A stretch of DNA of 64,000 bases from Caballeronia catudaia. GTDB lineage: Bacteria; Pseudomonadota; Gammaproteobacteria; Burkholderiales; Burkholderiaceae. Under the pieces are notes generated by a model. It saw only the letters and a list, made by a program, of their open reading frames with translations. It did not search any database and was not told the DNA's origin. Below, in pieces: positions 1 to 11,165 of the stretch (within the stretch, counting starts at the first letter, position 1; each line of letters starts with the position of its first letter). Position numbers and translations under genes: made by a program. The stretch spans positions 211,736 through 275,735 of the forward strand of contig NZ_FCOF02000006.1 of the NCBI RefSeq assembly GCF_001544755.2. The letters are read 5' to 3'.

Positions 1-904
1 GATCGCGGGCGTCGATCAGGCGTTGTGGGACATTCTCGGCAAGCATCACGGCGTGCCGGTCCACGCGCTCCTCGGCGGCCAGGTGCGCGACAAGATCAAG
101 GTGTATTCGTGGATCGGCGGCGACCGGCCGAGCGATGTCGCGAACAATGCACGCGCCGTGGTCGAGCGCGGCTTCAAGGCCGTGAAGATGAACGGCTCGG
201 AAGAGCTTCAGATCATCGATACGTTCGACAAGGTTCAGGGCGTGATCGACAACGTGCGCGCGGTGCGCGAGGCGGTCGGGCCGAACGTGGGCATCGGCGT
301 CGACTTTCATGGGCGCGTGCACAAGCCGATGGCCAAAGTGCTCGCGAAGGAGCTCGATCCGTTCAAGCTGATGTTCATCGAAGAGCCGGTGCTGTCGGAG
401 AACGTCGAGGCGCTGCGCGATATCGTCAATCAGACGAGCACGCCGATCGCGCTCGGCGAGCGGCTCTACTCGCGCTGGGACTTCAAGCACATTCTGGCGG
501 GCGGTTACGTCGATATCATTCAGCCGGACGCGTCGCACGCCGGCGGTCTCACCGAATGCCGCAAGATCGCGACGATGGCCGAAGCCTACGATGTCGCGCT
601 CGCGCTGCATTGCCCGCTCGGTCCGATCGCGCTCGCGACCTGCCTGCAGATCGATGCGGTGAGCTACAACGCGTTCATCCAGGAACAGAGCCTCGGGATT
701 CACTACAACAAGGGCAATGACCTGCTCGATTACATCAGGAATCCCGAGGTCTTCAAGTATGAAGACGGCATGGTGTCGATTCCGCAGGGGCCGGGCCTGG
801 GCATCGAGGTGAACGAGGAAAAGGTGCGCGAGATGGCGAAGGTGGGCCACCGCTGGCGCAATCCGGTGTGGCGTCACGCGGACGGCAGCGTGGCCGAATG
901 GTGA
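1..904 (+). CDS. dgoD: D-galactonate dehydratase, C-terminal part (5' end outside window)
   Basis: The gene is cut by the window edge; the frame is open from base 2. It encodes an enolase-superfamily sugar-acid dehydratase that removes water from D-galactonate to give 2-keto-3-deoxygalactonate in the De Ley-Doudoroff galactose pathway. Visible active-site landmarks are the metal-ligand strand VGIGVDFHG, then IEEPV and ALGERLYSR, which supply the acidic ligands in order, and the catalytic histidine in [10 protein letters not shown]. The sequence [10 protein letters not shown] is typical of DgoD rather than of generic mandelate racemases. It faces the folate gene convergently, with 6 bases between stop codons. 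Substrate preference cannot be proven from the fragment, but the similarity to DgoD runs over the whole visible length. Confidence 0.9.
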   Translation, partial: IAGVDQALWDILGKHHGVPVHALLGGQVRDKIKVYSWIGGDRPSDVANNARAVVERGFKAVKMNGSEELQIIDTFDKVQGVIDNVRAVREAVGPNVGIGVDFHGRVHKPMAKVLAKELDPFKLMFIEEPVLSENVEALRDIVNQTSTPIALGERLYSRWDFKHILAGGYVDIIQPDASHAGGLTECRKIATMAEAYDVALALHCPLGPIALATCLQIDAVSYNAFIQEQSLGIHYNKGNDLLDYIRNPEVFKYEDGMVSIPQGPGLGIEVNEEKVREMAKVGHRWRNPVWRHADGSVAEW

Positions 905-910
905 TTCTGC

Positions 911-2704
911 TTAGCGCTTGAGGTGCGCCTTCACGCCGCCGCGCAGTGCGTTGCTGATGAGCAAGTCTTGCGCTTTCGATAAGTCGTCGGGCGTCAGCGT
1001 GCGCTCGGCGGCGCCGAGTTCTTCGATAAGCACCGCGCGCATCACGCCCGGCAGCACGCCGGCGTCGATCGGCGGCGTGAACCATGTGCCGTCGATCCGC
1101 ACGAAGACGCTCGAACGCCCGCCTTCGGTCAGCTCGCCGCGTTCGTTGACGAACAGCATGTCGAACGCGCCCTCGGCTTCGGCCGCTTTCCATGCGCGGT
1201 CGTAGTCGGCGCGGCGCGTGGTTTTGTGTCTGAGCAGCGGATCGACGGATGATTGCGGCGCGAAGCCGCGCTCCGACGCCAGCAATACATCGACGGTATC
1301 GGACGGCAACGCGCCGAGCGGCGCGCTCGTGATCGCGATGCGCCCATCCTTGTTCAGCGCGATTCTCAATCGATACGGCTTGCCCGCGTCGAACGCCGCG
1401 CACTGCGCTTCGACCTGCGTTGCCAGCGCACGCTCGTCAAAGCCAAAACCGAGATACGCCGCGCTGCCCCTCAGCCGCGCGACGTGACGCGCATAGTGGC
1501 GAACGCCTTCATCGCGCGTCGCAAAGGCCGTCTCGAAGAGTTCGAAGCCCGGGTCCGCGCCGGTCAGGAAGCGTGCTTTCAACAGACACTCCTCGTATTC
1601 GTCGGCGGCGACGCTATCGAGCACGATGCCCGCGCCGATGCCCAGCACGCCGCGCGTCTTCGATGCATCGACGACGAGCGTGCGAATCGCCACCGACATG
1701 CAGAAGTCGCCGTTCGCATCGAGCCAGCCGATCGCACCCGTATAGAGACCGCGCGGCGTGCTCTCGATCTCGTCGATCAACTGCATCGTGCGGTACTTCG
1801 GCGCGCCGGTGATCGAGCCGCACGGAAACAGCGCGCGCACGATTCCCGCGAACGACGTGCCGGGCATCACGCGCGCTTCGATGGTCGAGGTCATCTGCCA
1901 CACCGACGCGTAAGGTTCGACCGAGAACAGCGCCGGCACGCTGACGGAACCCGTGGCCGCCACGCGCGACATGTCGTTGCGCAGCAAGTCGACGATCATC
2001 ACGTTTTCGGCGCGGTTCTTCGGATCGTTGCGGAGCGCTTCGGGATCGGACTCGCGCGGCGCGGTGCCTTTCATCGGCCGCGCGCGCAAGAGATCGCCTT
2101 TCTTCTCGACGAACAATTCCGGCGAGCACGACACGACCGATCTGCCATCCGGCAACGCGATGAACGCGCCGTAATGCACGGCCTGCCGTTCGCGTAAACA
2201 CCGGTAGAGCGCGAGCGGGGCGCCGAACATGTCAAAGTTCAGTCGATACGTGTAGTTGATCTGATACGACTCGCCCTCTCTCAGCGCTTCCTGAACGGCG
2301 CCGATGGCGTGGTCGAACTCGTCGCGCGTGACGCTCGATTCGATGCCCGCGATGCCCGCAACGTCTTCGATGTTCCGCGACGCGAGCCACGCACTCGCCT
2401 CTTCGCGCGACAACGGCGCGCACGAGCGAAACATCAGCACGCGCAACGCGTGATCGTCGCCGCGCCCGATTTTCCCGAACTGCAGATTGCGTCCGAACTC
2501 GTAGTCCGCCACGACGACCGCATGCAGCCCGCTTTGCAGATCGCGCTCGATATCGCCGCACACCGCTTCGAGCGCATGGCTGTCCACGCACACGCGTTCG
2601 TGCGCGAAGTCCGTGTACAAACGACTCGACCGCCTTTCGGCGGTCGCATCGCAATCGTCGAGCAGCGCGAACACCGCGCTGCGCTCTTCGGTTTTCATCG
2701 TCAT
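911..2704 (-). CDS. pabB: Fused aminodeoxychorismate synthase component I / aminodeoxychorismate lyase (PabB-PabC)
   Basis: This 597-residue protein makes 4-aminobenzoate for folate. Residues 1 to about 385 form a chorismate-binding PabB domain. It carries RPMKGT (Lys212, the nucleophile position of true PabB), MIVDLLRNDMSR, GSITGAPKYRTMQLIDEIE and the terminal GIGAGIVLDSVAADEYEE. Residues from about 387 form a class IV PLP aminotransferase-fold PabC domain, starting FELFETAF. HKTTRRADYDRA holds the likely PLP lysine (Lys494), followed by TEGGRSSVF. One polypeptide can therefore make aminodeoxychorismate, with ammonia from a separate PabA, and cleave it to 4-aminobenzoate. The ATG at 2704 is followed by a second in-frame ATG two codons on, and either may start the protein. 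It lies 31 bases beyond dnaJ on the same strand. Confidence 0.93.
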   Translation of the reverse strand: MTMKTEERSAVFALLDDCDATAERRSSRLYTDFAHERVCVDSHALEAVCGDIERDLQSGLHAVVVADYEFGRNLQFGKIGRGDDHALRVLMFRSCAPLSREEASAWLASRNIEDVAGIAGIESSVTRDEFDHAIGAVQEALREGESYQINYTYRLNFDMFGAPLALYRCLRERQAVHYGAFIALPDGRSVVSCSPELFVEKKGDLLRARPMKGTAPRESDPEALRNDPKNRAENVMIVDLLRNDMSRVAATGSVSVPALFSVEPYASVWQMTSTIEARVMPGTSFAGIVRALFPCGSITGAPKYRTMQLIDEIESTPRGLYTGAIGWLDANGDFCMSVAIRTLVVDASKTRGVLGIGAGIVLDSVAADEYEECLLKARFLTGADPGFELFETAFATRDEGVRHYARHVARLRGSAAYLGFGFDERALATQVEAQCAAFDAGKPYRLRIALNKDGRIAITSAPLGALPSDTVDVLLASERGFAPQSSVDPLLRHKTTRRADYDRAWKAAEAEGAFDMLFVNERGELTEGGRSSVFVRIDGTWFTPPIDAGVLPGVMRAVLIEELGAAERTLTPDDLSKAQDLLISNALRGGVKAHLKR

Positions 2705-2735
2705 GACCGCACGACGTACAACGCATTCAACCGCA

Positions 2736-3872
2736 TCAGTCGAAGAAGCTCTTCACGCGGTCGAACCAGCTCTTGCTCTGCGGACTGTGCCGCGCGCCGC
2801 CCTGCTCCAGCGACTTCTCGAACTGCTTCAGCAGATCGCGCTGCTGTTCGGTGAGCTTGACCGGCGTTTCCACCTGCACGTGCACGTACAAATCCCCGGC
2901 GATGCTCGAGCGCAGGCCCTTGATGCCCTTGCCGCGCAGACGGAAAGTCTTGCCCGACTGCGTGCCTTCCGGCACCGTGAAGCTGGCGCGTCCGGCAAGC
3001 GTAGGCACTTCGATCTCGCCGCCGAGCGCCGCCGTGGTGAACGGAATCGGCATCTGGCAATGCAGGTCGTCGCCGTCGCGCTCGAACACCGAGTGCTGCT
3101 TGATGTGGATCTCCACATACAGGTCGCCGCTCGGACCGCCGTTGATGCCCGGCTCGCCATTGCCCGCCGAGCGGATGCGCATGCCGTCGTCGATGCCCGC
3201 CGGAATCTTCACTTCCAGCGTCTTCGTTTCCTTCACCTTGCCCGCGCCGTGGCAGTTCGCGCACGGCTCGGGAATGTAGCTGCCGCTGCCGTGACACTTC
3301 GGGCACGTCTGCTGGATGCTGAAGAAGCCCTGCGACATGCGCACCTGGCCCTGACCGTGACAGGTCGGGCAGGTTTCGGGCTTGGTGCCCGGCTTCGCGC
3401 CCGAGCCATGACAGACATTGCAGTTCGTCCAGTTCGGCACGCGAATCTGCGTGTCGTAGCCGTGCGCCGCCTGCTCGAGCGTGATTTCCATGCTGTAGCG
3501 CAAGTCCGCGCCGCGATACACCTGCGGACCACCGCGACCGCCGCGCGCCGCGCCGCCCGCCGCCTGTCCGAAGATGTCGCCGAAGATATCGCCGAAGGCA
3601 TCGGCGAAACCGCCGAACCCTTGCGCACCCGCGCCCGCCATGTTCGGATCCACGCCCGCGTGACCGTACTGATCGTATGCGGCGCGCTTTTGCTGGTCGG
3701 AGAGCATTTCGTAGGCTTCCTTCGCCTCCTTGAAATTCTCTTCCGCCTTCTTGTTGTCCGGATTGCGGTCAGGGTGATACTTCATCGCGAGCTTGCGATA
3801 CGCCTTCTTGATCTCGTCGTCGCTCGCGTTTTTCGCGACGCCCAGAATGTCGTAGTAATCCCGTTTCGCCAT
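2736..3872 (-). CDS. dnaJ: Chaperone protein DnaJ (Hsp40)
   Basis: DnaJ delivers unfolded clients to DnaK and stimulates its ATPase. The 378-residue protein has the complete class I layout. The J domain at residues 1-70 has the HPD motif at 33-35. It is followed by a Gly/Phe/Ala-rich linker to about residue 125, and then four CxxCxGxG zinc-finger repeats ([32 protein letters not shown]). The C-terminal substrate-binding domains end at FDRVKSFFD. It is encoded 239 bases after dnaK on the same strand, with an intrinsic terminator between them. dnaJ may therefore depend partly on readthrough or on its own promoter; I could not identify one in 3873-4072. Confidence 0.98.
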   Translation of the reverse strand: MAKRDYYDILGVAKNASDDEIKKAYRKLAMKYHPDRNPDNKKAEENFKEAKEAYEMLSDQQKRAAYDQYGHAGVDPNMAGAGAQGFGGFADAFGDIFGDIFGQAAGGAARGGRGGPQVYRGADLRYSMEITLEQAAHGYDTQIRVPNWTNCNVCHGSGAKPGTKPETCPTCHGQGQVRMSQGFFSIQQTCPKCHGSGSYIPEPCANCHGAGKVKETKTLEVKIPAGIDDGMRIRSAGNGEPGINGGPSGDLYVEIHIKQHSVFERDGDDLHCQMPIPFTTAALGGEIEVPTLAGRASFTVPEGTQSGKTFRLRGKGIKGLRSSIAGDLYVHVQVETPVKLTEQQRDLLKQFEKSLEQGGARHSPQSKSWFDRVKSFFD

Positions 3873-4072
3873 GTCGGTTCGATGCCGCCGCGCGTCACGC
3901 GACGGTTCCTCTCAAATGCTGCGGATCGAATGATCCGCGCTTGACACTCCGACGCCCCGCCCGAATGCGAATTCGAGCGAAACGCCTCAAAAAACAACGT
4001 GCCCGGAGAGCCGCGAAGCTCGCCAGGCGCGTTACACGTAAGACGCGTCGCGCGTCCCGGTCATCACCGAAA

Positions 4073-4108
4073 AGGCGCGTGGATGTCGCCATCCGCGCGC
4101 CTTTTTTC
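4073..4108 (-). terminator. Intrinsic terminator directly after dnaK
   Basis: A near-perfect inverted repeat (GGCGCG(T/C)GGATG arms around a short GCGAC loop) starts three bases beyond the dnaK stop codon and is followed on the minus strand by TTTT. The opposite strand carries a longer T run, so the structure could work in both directions. Its position between dnaK and dnaJ suggests partial termination that lowers dnaJ relative to dnaK. Confidence 0.75.
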
Positions 4109-4111
4109 GGC

Positions 4112-6067
<1,956 letters not shown>

Positions 6068-6181
6068 TTTTTGTCACTCTCCTGACTTTGATCGCATGGC
6101 GTTGCGGCGGGCGGGGTTGCCCCGCGCCGGCTTTTGCCGATTTACCGGGCCGAACGCCCAAAATTCATACCTGTACGCAAG

Positions 6182-6207
6182 ATAAGAGCGCCAGTTTCGA
6201 TTTCAAG
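6182..6207 (-). promoter_or_regulatory. Possible sigma-32 heat-shock promoter for dnaK
   Basis: On the minus strand there is a perfect CTTGAAA element (6201-6207). It is followed after about 12-13 bases by CTCTTAT, a weak match to the CCCCATnT -10 box. It sits about 115 bases before the dnaK start, inside the grpE-dnaK gap. The -35 match is strong and the -10 match is poor, so this is a candidate only. Confidence 0.4.
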
Positions 6208-6280
6208 ACCCTGCCGACTATGCGGTCTATAACTTTTTTGCGTGGCCTTCGCCACCAGTCCGAACGGCGCGATCTGCACG

Positions 6281-6883
6281 TTACTTCGGCGCGGCGACAG
6301 TCACGAGCGCCGGACGCAGCACGCGGTCGGCGATGACATAACCCTTTTGCAGCACCGTGACGACGGTATTCGGGTCCTGCTCGGCCGGCACCATCGAAAT
6401 GGCCTGGTGACGATGCGGATCGAATCTTTCGCCGACCGGATTCACCGCGATCACGCGGCCTTTCTCCAGTGCGCCGGTCAACTGCCGCAGCGTCAGTTCG
6501 ACGCCCTCGCGCACCTTGCCGAGATCCGTCGACTGGTCGGCGAGCGCGGCCTCCAGGCTGTCGAGCACGGGCAGCAAATTCTCGGCGAAGGTTTCGATGG
6601 CGAATTTATGCGCCTTCGCGACGTCTTCCTGGCTGCGGCGGCGCACGTTTTCCGTCTCGGCCTTGGCGCGCAGGAAGTCTTCCTGGAGCGCCGTGATCCT
6701 GGCCTGCGCCGCGGCGAGCGCGGTCTCGGCCTCGTTCGGCGCCGCCTGCGGCGCGGCGGCCGCGTCTGCCGGTGCGGGTTGAGGCTGCTGAGCCGCGGCG
6801 TTGGTCGTGTCTGCGGCCTGGCGCGCGTTATCGTCGGCGGGCGTCGGGTTCTGGCTCGCTGAATTCTCTTGCGTGTTTTCCAT
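6281..6883 (-). CDS. grpE: Nucleotide exchange factor GrpE
   Basis: GrpE releases ADP from DnaK and resets the chaperone cycle. I start it at the ATG at 6883 ([10 protein letters not shown]), giving 200 residues. The frame stays open further upstream, but that stretch overlaps the heat-shock promoter and does not look like GrpE. Residues 1-55 are a disordered Ala/Gln/Pro-rich tail. They are followed by a long coiled-coil helix ([26 protein letters not shown]) and the C-terminal beta domain, which ends with [21 protein letters not shown] and [12 protein letters not shown]. These are the standard GrpE signatures. It is the first gene of the grpE-dnaK-dnaJ block. Confidence 0.97.
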   Translation of the reverse strand: MENTQENSASQNPTPADDNARQAADTTNAAAQQPQPAPADAAAAPQAAPNEAETALAAAQARITALQEDFLRAKAETENVRRRSQEDVAKAHKFAIETFAENLLPVLDSLEAALADQSTDLGKVREGVELTLRQLTGALEKGRVIAVNPVGERFDPHRHQAISMVPAEQDPNTVVTVLQKGYVIADRVLRPALVTVAAPK

Positions 6884-6980
6884 GTCGCTGAATGTGTATT
6901 GCTGTGAGTTGAGTCGGATGCGAAAAGCGCTGTTCGCGCACGTCGGTCGCGCCGGTTGCGTTTTTCGCACTAGCGGCGGA

Positions 6981-7007
6981 AATTGGGGCGTCGAGGGCCT
7001 TTTCAAC
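6981..7007 (-). promoter_or_regulatory. Sigma-32 heat-shock promoter of grpE
   Basis: Read on the minus strand, GGTTGAAA (-35; core GTTGAA at 7002-7007) is separated by 13 bases from CCCCAATTT (-10; 6981-6988). Both boxes and the spacing fit the RpoH consensus (CTTGAA, 13-15 bases, CCCCATnT). Transcription would begin around 6974, about 90 bases before the grpE ATG, and would drive grpE and probably dnaK. Confidence 0.8.
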
Positions 7008-7111
7008 CCTCCATGCGGAATTTTTCGGACTTTTTGCCCGCCCGCGATGGTTCGGTAATGGCCAGTAACGGACGCTTCGCCGCACGCACCGTGACAGACG
7101 CAAAGTTGAGA

Positions 7112-7140
7112 TTGAGGGAAAGCCCTGAGTCGCCTACACT
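7112..7140 (+). promoter_or_regulatory. Candidate sigma-70 promoter upstream of the 53-aa ORF
   Basis: TTGAGG (7112-7117) and TACACT (7135-7140) are separated by exactly 17 bases. Transcription would start near 7147 and give a leader of about 118 bases before the small ORF at 7265. Confidence 0.45.
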
Positions 7141-7264
7141 TCGAAAAAGCACCGCAGGAAGCACGTTTACCCTAATCCTACGAATGCTTCAATCCGCTTT
7201 CAGCCCATGCCCGTTTCCTGACCCGGCCGAACTCTGACCGGGCAACCCGCTCTCCGGGGATACC

Positions 7265-7426
7265 ATGAAACTGACCTTTGCTATTGCGGTGGTCGCCCTG
7301 GTACTCGTCGCGGGAACGACCACCATCTGCATGTCCGGCGCCGTGACCGACCGTAACACCGAGTACGGCGGGGTCCACGCGACCATGGAAAGCTTCTTCA
7401 GTCCGGACCTGAAAATTTGTCGATGA
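7265..7426 (+). CDS. Small exported or membrane peptide of unknown function (53 aa)
   Basis: This short ORF begins MKLTFAIAVVALVLVAGTTT, a positively charged start and a hydrophobic stretch of about 16 residues that could be a signal peptide or single membrane segment. A short polar tail of about 30 residues follows, with two cysteines overall and an end near LKICR. A GGGG stretch lies upstream, and a 17-spaced sigma-70-like promoter lies further upstream. It converges on hslR and overlaps its 3' end by 29 bases. I recognise no family. The evidence for a real gene is the signal-like N-terminus plus the promoter. The overlap and short length keep confidence moderate. Confidence 0.5.
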   Translation: MKLTFAIAVVALVLVAGTTTICMSGAVTDRNTEYGGVHATMESFFSPDLKICR

Positions 7427-7805
7427 CGCGCCGGTCGCGCTTCGTCGGCCTGCCCTGCAAGCCGGCAGCGGGCTCGCGGAAGTTCTTGCGGCGTTCGGCT
7501 TCGGCCATGCGCTTCGCGCGCCCTTCCTCCGTTTCGGCGTAAAGCGTCTGCGCGACCGTCGCCGGGCCGCGCACGTCGCAAACGCCCAGCACTTCGACCT
7601 GCCAGACGAGCCGCTCGATATCGATCTCGACAATATCGCCGACACGCACCTCTTTCGACGGCTTCACGTTCGCACCGCCGATTTTCACGCGCCCTTTTTC
7701 GACCGCGTCGCTCGCGAGCGAACGCGTCTTGAAGAAACGCGCCGCCCACAACCATTTGTCGATGCGCAAACGCGCGCCGGGTTCCGTCGAAATCTTGTAG
7801 TTCAT
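7398..7805 (-). CDS. hslR: Hsp15, ribosome-associated S4-domain heat-shock protein
   Basis: The 135-residue protein has an S4 RNA-binding domain at residues 10-75 (RIDKWLWAARFFKTRSLASDAVEKGRV, then GDIVEIDIERLVWQVEVLGV). A basic C-terminal tail follows (RRKNFREPAAGL, then RPTKRDRRVIDKF). In the known family, Hsp15 binds free 50S subunits carrying a stalled nascent chain with tRNA and helps recycle them. It lies 25 bases downstream of hemH on the same strand and is likely cotranscribed with it. The 3' end overlaps a convergent small ORF. Confidence 0.93.
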   Translation of the reverse strand: MNYKISTEPGARLRIDKWLWAARFFKTRSLASDAVEKGRVKIGGANVKPSKEVRVGDIVEIDIERLVWQVEVLGVCDVRGPATVAQTLYAETEEGRAKRMAEAERRKNFREPAAGLQGRPTKRDRRVIDKFSGPD

Positions 7806-7830
7806 CAGCGAATCTTTCCAAAAACCGCTT

Positions 7831-8898
7831 TCAGGCCACCGCCGTCAGCGGATGCACGGTCTGCACCGGCCATCCCTGCAGATGTTGCGCGGCGATTTCC
7901 CCCAGCGCCTTGATCCACGCCGGCGCGGAGTTCAGACACGCGATGCGGTGGAAATGCCTGCCGCCGGCCTTCAGGAACTCGTCGCGGACCTCGATGCCGA
8001 TTTCCTCGATCGTCTCCAGGCAATCGGCCGTGAAGCCAGGACAGAACACGTCCACGCGCGCGACGCCGCCCGCGCCCAGTTCCGCGACCGTCGGGGCGGT
8101 GTACGGCTGAAGCCACTCCGCGCGGCCGAAGCGCGACTGGAACGTCACGCGGCACTCCACCGGTGTAAGGCCGAGCGCGGCCGTGAGCAATGAGCCGGTC
8201 AGCTGACACTGGTCGTGATAAGGATCGCCGAGATCCATCGTGCGCTTGGGCACGCCGTGAAAGCTCAGCACGAGCTTGTCGCCGGCGGCGAAGTCCGGCG
8301 CGCCGTGATGCCGCCAATAGTCGCGCACCTGCTCCGCGAGCGCGGCGATATATGCCGGATGATCCGCGTAATGGCGGATCGTGCGGATTTCCGGCTGGTT
8401 GCGCACGCGCTTCAAGGCGGCGAAAGCGTCGTCGAACGCGGTGGCTGTCGTGGACGACGAATACTGCGGATACATCGGCAGAAGCAGGATGCGGTCGGCG
8501 CCTTCGAGCTTCAGCTGATTGAGCATTGCGCCGATGCCAGGCGTGCCGTAACGCATCGCATAGTCGACGATCACGTGATAGTCGTTCGCCGCGAAAAGCC
8601 GCCGCAAACCGTCGACCTGTTTTTCCGTGTGCACGCGCAGCGGCGAGCCTTCCGGCATCCACACCTGCGCGTACTTCTTCGCCGACGCCCGGGAGCGAAA
8701 CGGCAGGATCGCGCCGCGCAGGATGATCTGCCACACGAGCGAAGGAATTTCCACGACGCGCGGATCGGACAAGAACTGCGCGAGATACTTGCGCACCGCT
8801 CGCGGCGTGGGCGCGTCCGGCGTGCCGAGATTGATCAGCAGCACCGCGACGCGATGCGAAGCGCTGGGCTGCGACGGCAACTCGAGGTCGAAACGCAT
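7831..8898 (-). CDS. hemH: Ferrochelatase
   Basis: HemH inserts ferrous iron into protoporphyrin IX, the last step of protoheme synthesis. The 355-residue protein shows [13 protein letters not shown] near the N-terminus, then [11 protein letters not shown] and [21 protein letters not shown] with the metal-binding histidine. [18 protein letters not shown] carries the acidic proton-abstracting residue. Length is typical of proteobacterial enzymes. It is probably the first gene of a hemH-hslR unit, with a perfect TATAAT 45 bases upstream. Confidence 0.97.
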   Translation of the reverse strand: MRFDLELPSQPSASHRVAVLLINLGTPDAPTPRAVRKYLAQFLSDPRVVEIPSLVWQIILRGAILPFRSRASAKKYAQVWMPEGSPLRVHTEKQVDGLRRLFAANDYHVIVDYAMRYGTPGIGAMLNQLKLEGADRILLLPMYPQYSSSTTATAFDDAFAALKRVRNQPEIRTIRHYADHPAYIAALAEQVRDYWRHHGAPDFAAGDKLVLSFHGVPKRTMDLGDPYHDQCQLTGSLLTAALGLTPVECRVTFQSRFGRAEWLQPYTAPTVAELGAGGVARVDVFCPGFTADCLETIEEIGIEVRDEFLKAGGRHFHRIACLNSAPAWIKALGEIAAQHLQGWPVQTVHPLTAVA

Positions 8899-8942
8899 AG
8901 GGGACGCGGGCCGGAAGAAGATCGTCGGAAAAGGTGAGGACC

Positions 8943-8948
8943 ATTATA
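8943..8948 (-). promoter_or_regulatory. Candidate -10 element for hemH-hslR
   Basis: A perfect TATAAT on the minus strand lies 45 bases before the hemH ATG. I see no convincing -35 element at 16-18 bases, so the call rests on the -10 match and its position. Confidence 0.4.
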
Positions 8949-9018
8949 GCGGCGCGTTTCCGCATGCATCATTGGCCGAACGGCCTAGTGGCGCGGCCCG
9001 GCGTGCCGCGCCAAGATG

Positions 9019-9042
9019 ACGTCACTGATTCACGTCACTGAT
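9019..9042. repeat. Tandem 11-base repeat across the hrcA stop codon
   Basis: ACGTCACTGAT occurs twice at a 13-base period (9019-9029 and 9032-9042). The second copy contains the hrcA stop codon. It looks like a small local duplication with no evident function. Confidence 0.6.
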
Positions 9043-10051
9043 GACTGAGCGACATCGACAGCAGCCGCGCGGTAATGTCCACGATCGGAATGACGCGGTT
9101 GTACGCCATGCGCGTCGGGCCGATCACGCCGAGCGTGCCGACGATCTTTCCGTTGACTTCGTACGGCGCCGTCACGACGCTCATCTCTTCGATCGGCACG
9201 AGATTCGATTCTCCGCCTATGAAAATCTGCACGCCTTGAGCGTGACTCGACACATCCAGCAATTGCAGGAGGCTCGTCTTTTGATCGAACAAATCGAAAA
9301 GCTTGCGCAGCCGCGCCATGTCGGACGAAAGGTCCGCCACTTCGAGCAGGTTGCGCTCGCCGGAAATGAGCACGGTGTCCGTGGGGTCCGTCTCGGCGGT
9401 GCTCGCGACCACGGCCGCCTGCATGAGCACGGTCATGTCGCCGCGCAACTGGTCGATTTCCTCGCGCAGGCGCCGGCGCACTTCGTCGAAGGACAGGCCC
9501 GCGAAATGCGCATTGATGTAATTCGACGCCTCGACGAGTTGCGAGGGCGAGTAGTCGCGCTGCGTCGCCATCATGCGGTTCTGGACGTCGCCCTCGGGCG
9601 TGACGATGATGAGAAGAATGCGCTTGTCCGACAGCCGCATGAACTCGATCTGCTTGAACATGTGGCTGCGGCGCGGCGTGAGCACGACGCCCGCGAACGA
9701 CGACAGACTGGACAGCACGCTCGCCGCCGCCGCGACGATCTTCTGCGGTTCCTCGCCTTGCAGGCGGGTCTTGACCGCCGTGGTCATCGCTTCGTCTTCG
9801 GGCCCTTCTACAGTCAGCATCGTGTCGACGAAGAGCCGGTAGCCGCGCGGCGTGGGAATGCGGCCCGCCGATGTATGCGGGCTCGCGACGAGGCCGAGCT
9901 CCTCGAGGTCCGACATGACGTTGCGGATCGTCGCCGGGCTCAGTTCCAGGCCGGAATGACGTGATAACGTGCGCGAACCGACCGGCTGACCTTCGGCGAT
10001 GTAGCGCTCGATCAACGTTTTGAGGAGGGTTTGTGCACGTGGATCTAGCAT
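9035..10051 (-). CDS. hrcA: Heat-inducible transcription repressor HrcA
   Basis: HrcA represses class I heat-shock genes by binding CIRCE inverted repeats. I start the 338-residue protein at the ATG at 10051 ([13 protein letters not shown]) rather than the TTG two codons earlier. The N-terminal winged helix includes [37 protein letters not shown], followed by [16 protein letters not shown]. The C-terminal half is the GAF-like HrcA dimerisation domain ending with [20 protein letters not shown]. It is divergent from nadK. I saw no CIRCE element before grpE, dnaK or dnaJ here, so its targets are probably elsewhere, such as groESL. Confidence 0.95.
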   Translation of the reverse strand: MLDPRAQTLLKTLIERYIAEGQPVGSRTLSRHSGLELSPATIRNVMSDLEELGLVASPHTSAGRIPTPRGYRLFVDTMLTVEGPEDEAMTTAVKTRLQGEEPQKIVAAAASVLSSLSSFAGVVLTPRRSHMFKQIEFMRLSDKRILLIIVTPEGDVQNRMMATQRDYSPSQLVEASNYINAHFAGLSFDEVRRRLREEIDQLRGDMTVLMQAAVVASTAETDPTDTVLISGERNLLEVADLSSDMARLRKLFDLFDQKTSLLQLLDVSSHAQGVQIFIGGESNLVPIEEMSVVTAPYEVNGKIVGTLGVIGPTRMAYNRVIPIVDITARLLSMSLSHQ

Positions 10052-10237
10052 GGGCAAATTCTAGCTCAACGAGTCGGGGGGCGGCGAGGCGCGCCGCGTG
10101 CGCCGCGTTCAACGTCCGCTCCATTCTAGCGAGAAACGACGGGCCCGCTCGTGCGATACCGCGCGGCCCTGCGCAAGCACGCGCACAGGCCATCGCCCGC
10201 GGTTCTTTTCGCTCTCTGACTATGGTGTAATGCCGGC

Positions 10238-11134
10238 ATGGAAATTGGCCAATTCAAAACCGTCGCGCTCGTGGGGCGCACCAACACGCCAGGCATCGAG
10301 TCGCCGATGAAAGCGCTCGCCGATCTCCTCGCAAGCCAGGGCTTCGAGGTCGTGTTCGAGGCCGGCACCGCGAAGGAAGTCGGCGTGACGGACTTTCCGG
10401 CGCTGTCCATCGCCGAGATGGGCGCGCGCGCGGACGTCGCGATCGTGCTCGGCGGCGACGGCACGATGCTCGGCATCGGCCGGCAGCTCGCGCCATACAA
10501 GACGCCGCTCATCGGCGTGAATCACGGGCGGCTCGGATTCATCACTGACATTCCGCTCAAGGCCATGCGCGAGATCGTGCCGCAAATGCTCGCCGGCCAG
10601 TTCGAGCGCGAAGAGCGCAGCCTGCTCGAAGCGCGCATCGTGCGCAACGACAAGCCGATCTACCACGCGCTCGCCTTCAACGACGTCGTCGTGAACCGCA
10701 GCGGCTTCTCCGGCATGGCGGAGCTGCGCGTGTCCGTCGACGGCCATTTCATGTACAACCAGCGCTCGGACGGACTGATCGTCGCGACGCCGACCGGCTC
10801 GACCGCGTACGCGCTTTCGTCCGCGGGGCCGATCCTGCATCCGCAGTTGCAGGGCTTCGTGCTCGTGCCGATCGCGCCGCATTCGCTGTCGAATCGTCCG
10901 ATCGTGCTGGCCGACGATTCAAAGGTGACCATTCAGATCATCGGCGGGCGCGACGTGAACGTGAACTTCGACATGCAGTCGTTCACCGCGGTCGAACTGA
11001 ACGACGCCATCGAAGTGCGGCGCTCGAAGCATACGGTGCCGGTGCTGCATCCGGTCGGCTACAGCACGTACGCGACGCTGCGCAAAAAGCTGCACTGGAA
11101 CGAGCATCCGTCGCAGGACGCCTCTTCCCTCTGA
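10238..11134 (+). CDS. nadK: NAD kinase
   Basis: NadK phosphorylates NAD to NADP. The 298-residue protein has the family signatures in order: [13 protein letters not shown], the nucleotide motif [13 protein letters not shown] (GGDG at 72-75), [14 protein letters not shown], then NDVVVNRSG and [21 protein letters not shown]. It is the first gene of a nadK-recN pair separated by 31 bases and is divergent from hrcA, a gene order common in this bacterial group. Confidence 0.97.
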   Translation: MEIGQFKTVALVGRTNTPGIESPMKALADLLASQGFEVVFEAGTAKEVGVTDFPALSIAEMGARADVAIVLGGDGTMLGIGRQLAPYKTPLIGVNHGRLGFITDIPLKAMREIVPQMLAGQFEREERSLLEARIVRNDKPIYHALAFNDVVVNRSGFSGMAELRVSVDGHFMYNQRSDGLIVATPTGSTAYALSSAGPILHPQLQGFVLVPIAPHSLSNRPIVLADDSKVTIQIIGGRDVNVNFDMQSFTAVELNDAIEVRRSKHTVPVLHPVGYSTYATLRKKLHWNEHPSQDASSL

Positions 11135-11165
11135 ACTCCCCGAATTTTCCCTCCCCGAAGCGTCC

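Larger units (their letters stand above)
6884..7264. other. Intergenic region with divergent promoters between grpE and the 53-aa ORF
   Basis: This 381-base stretch holds the sigma-32 promoter for leftward grpE (6981-7007) and a candidate sigma-70 promoter for the rightward small ORF (7112-7140). I see no gene within it. No CIRCE-type inverted repeat for HrcA was visible. Confidence 0.6.

Noticed and set aside
9035..10237. Possible CIRCE element for HrcA autoregulation
   Set aside because: No TTAGCACTC-N9-GAGTGCTAA-like repeat was found near hrcA, nadK, grpE, dnaK or dnaJ.
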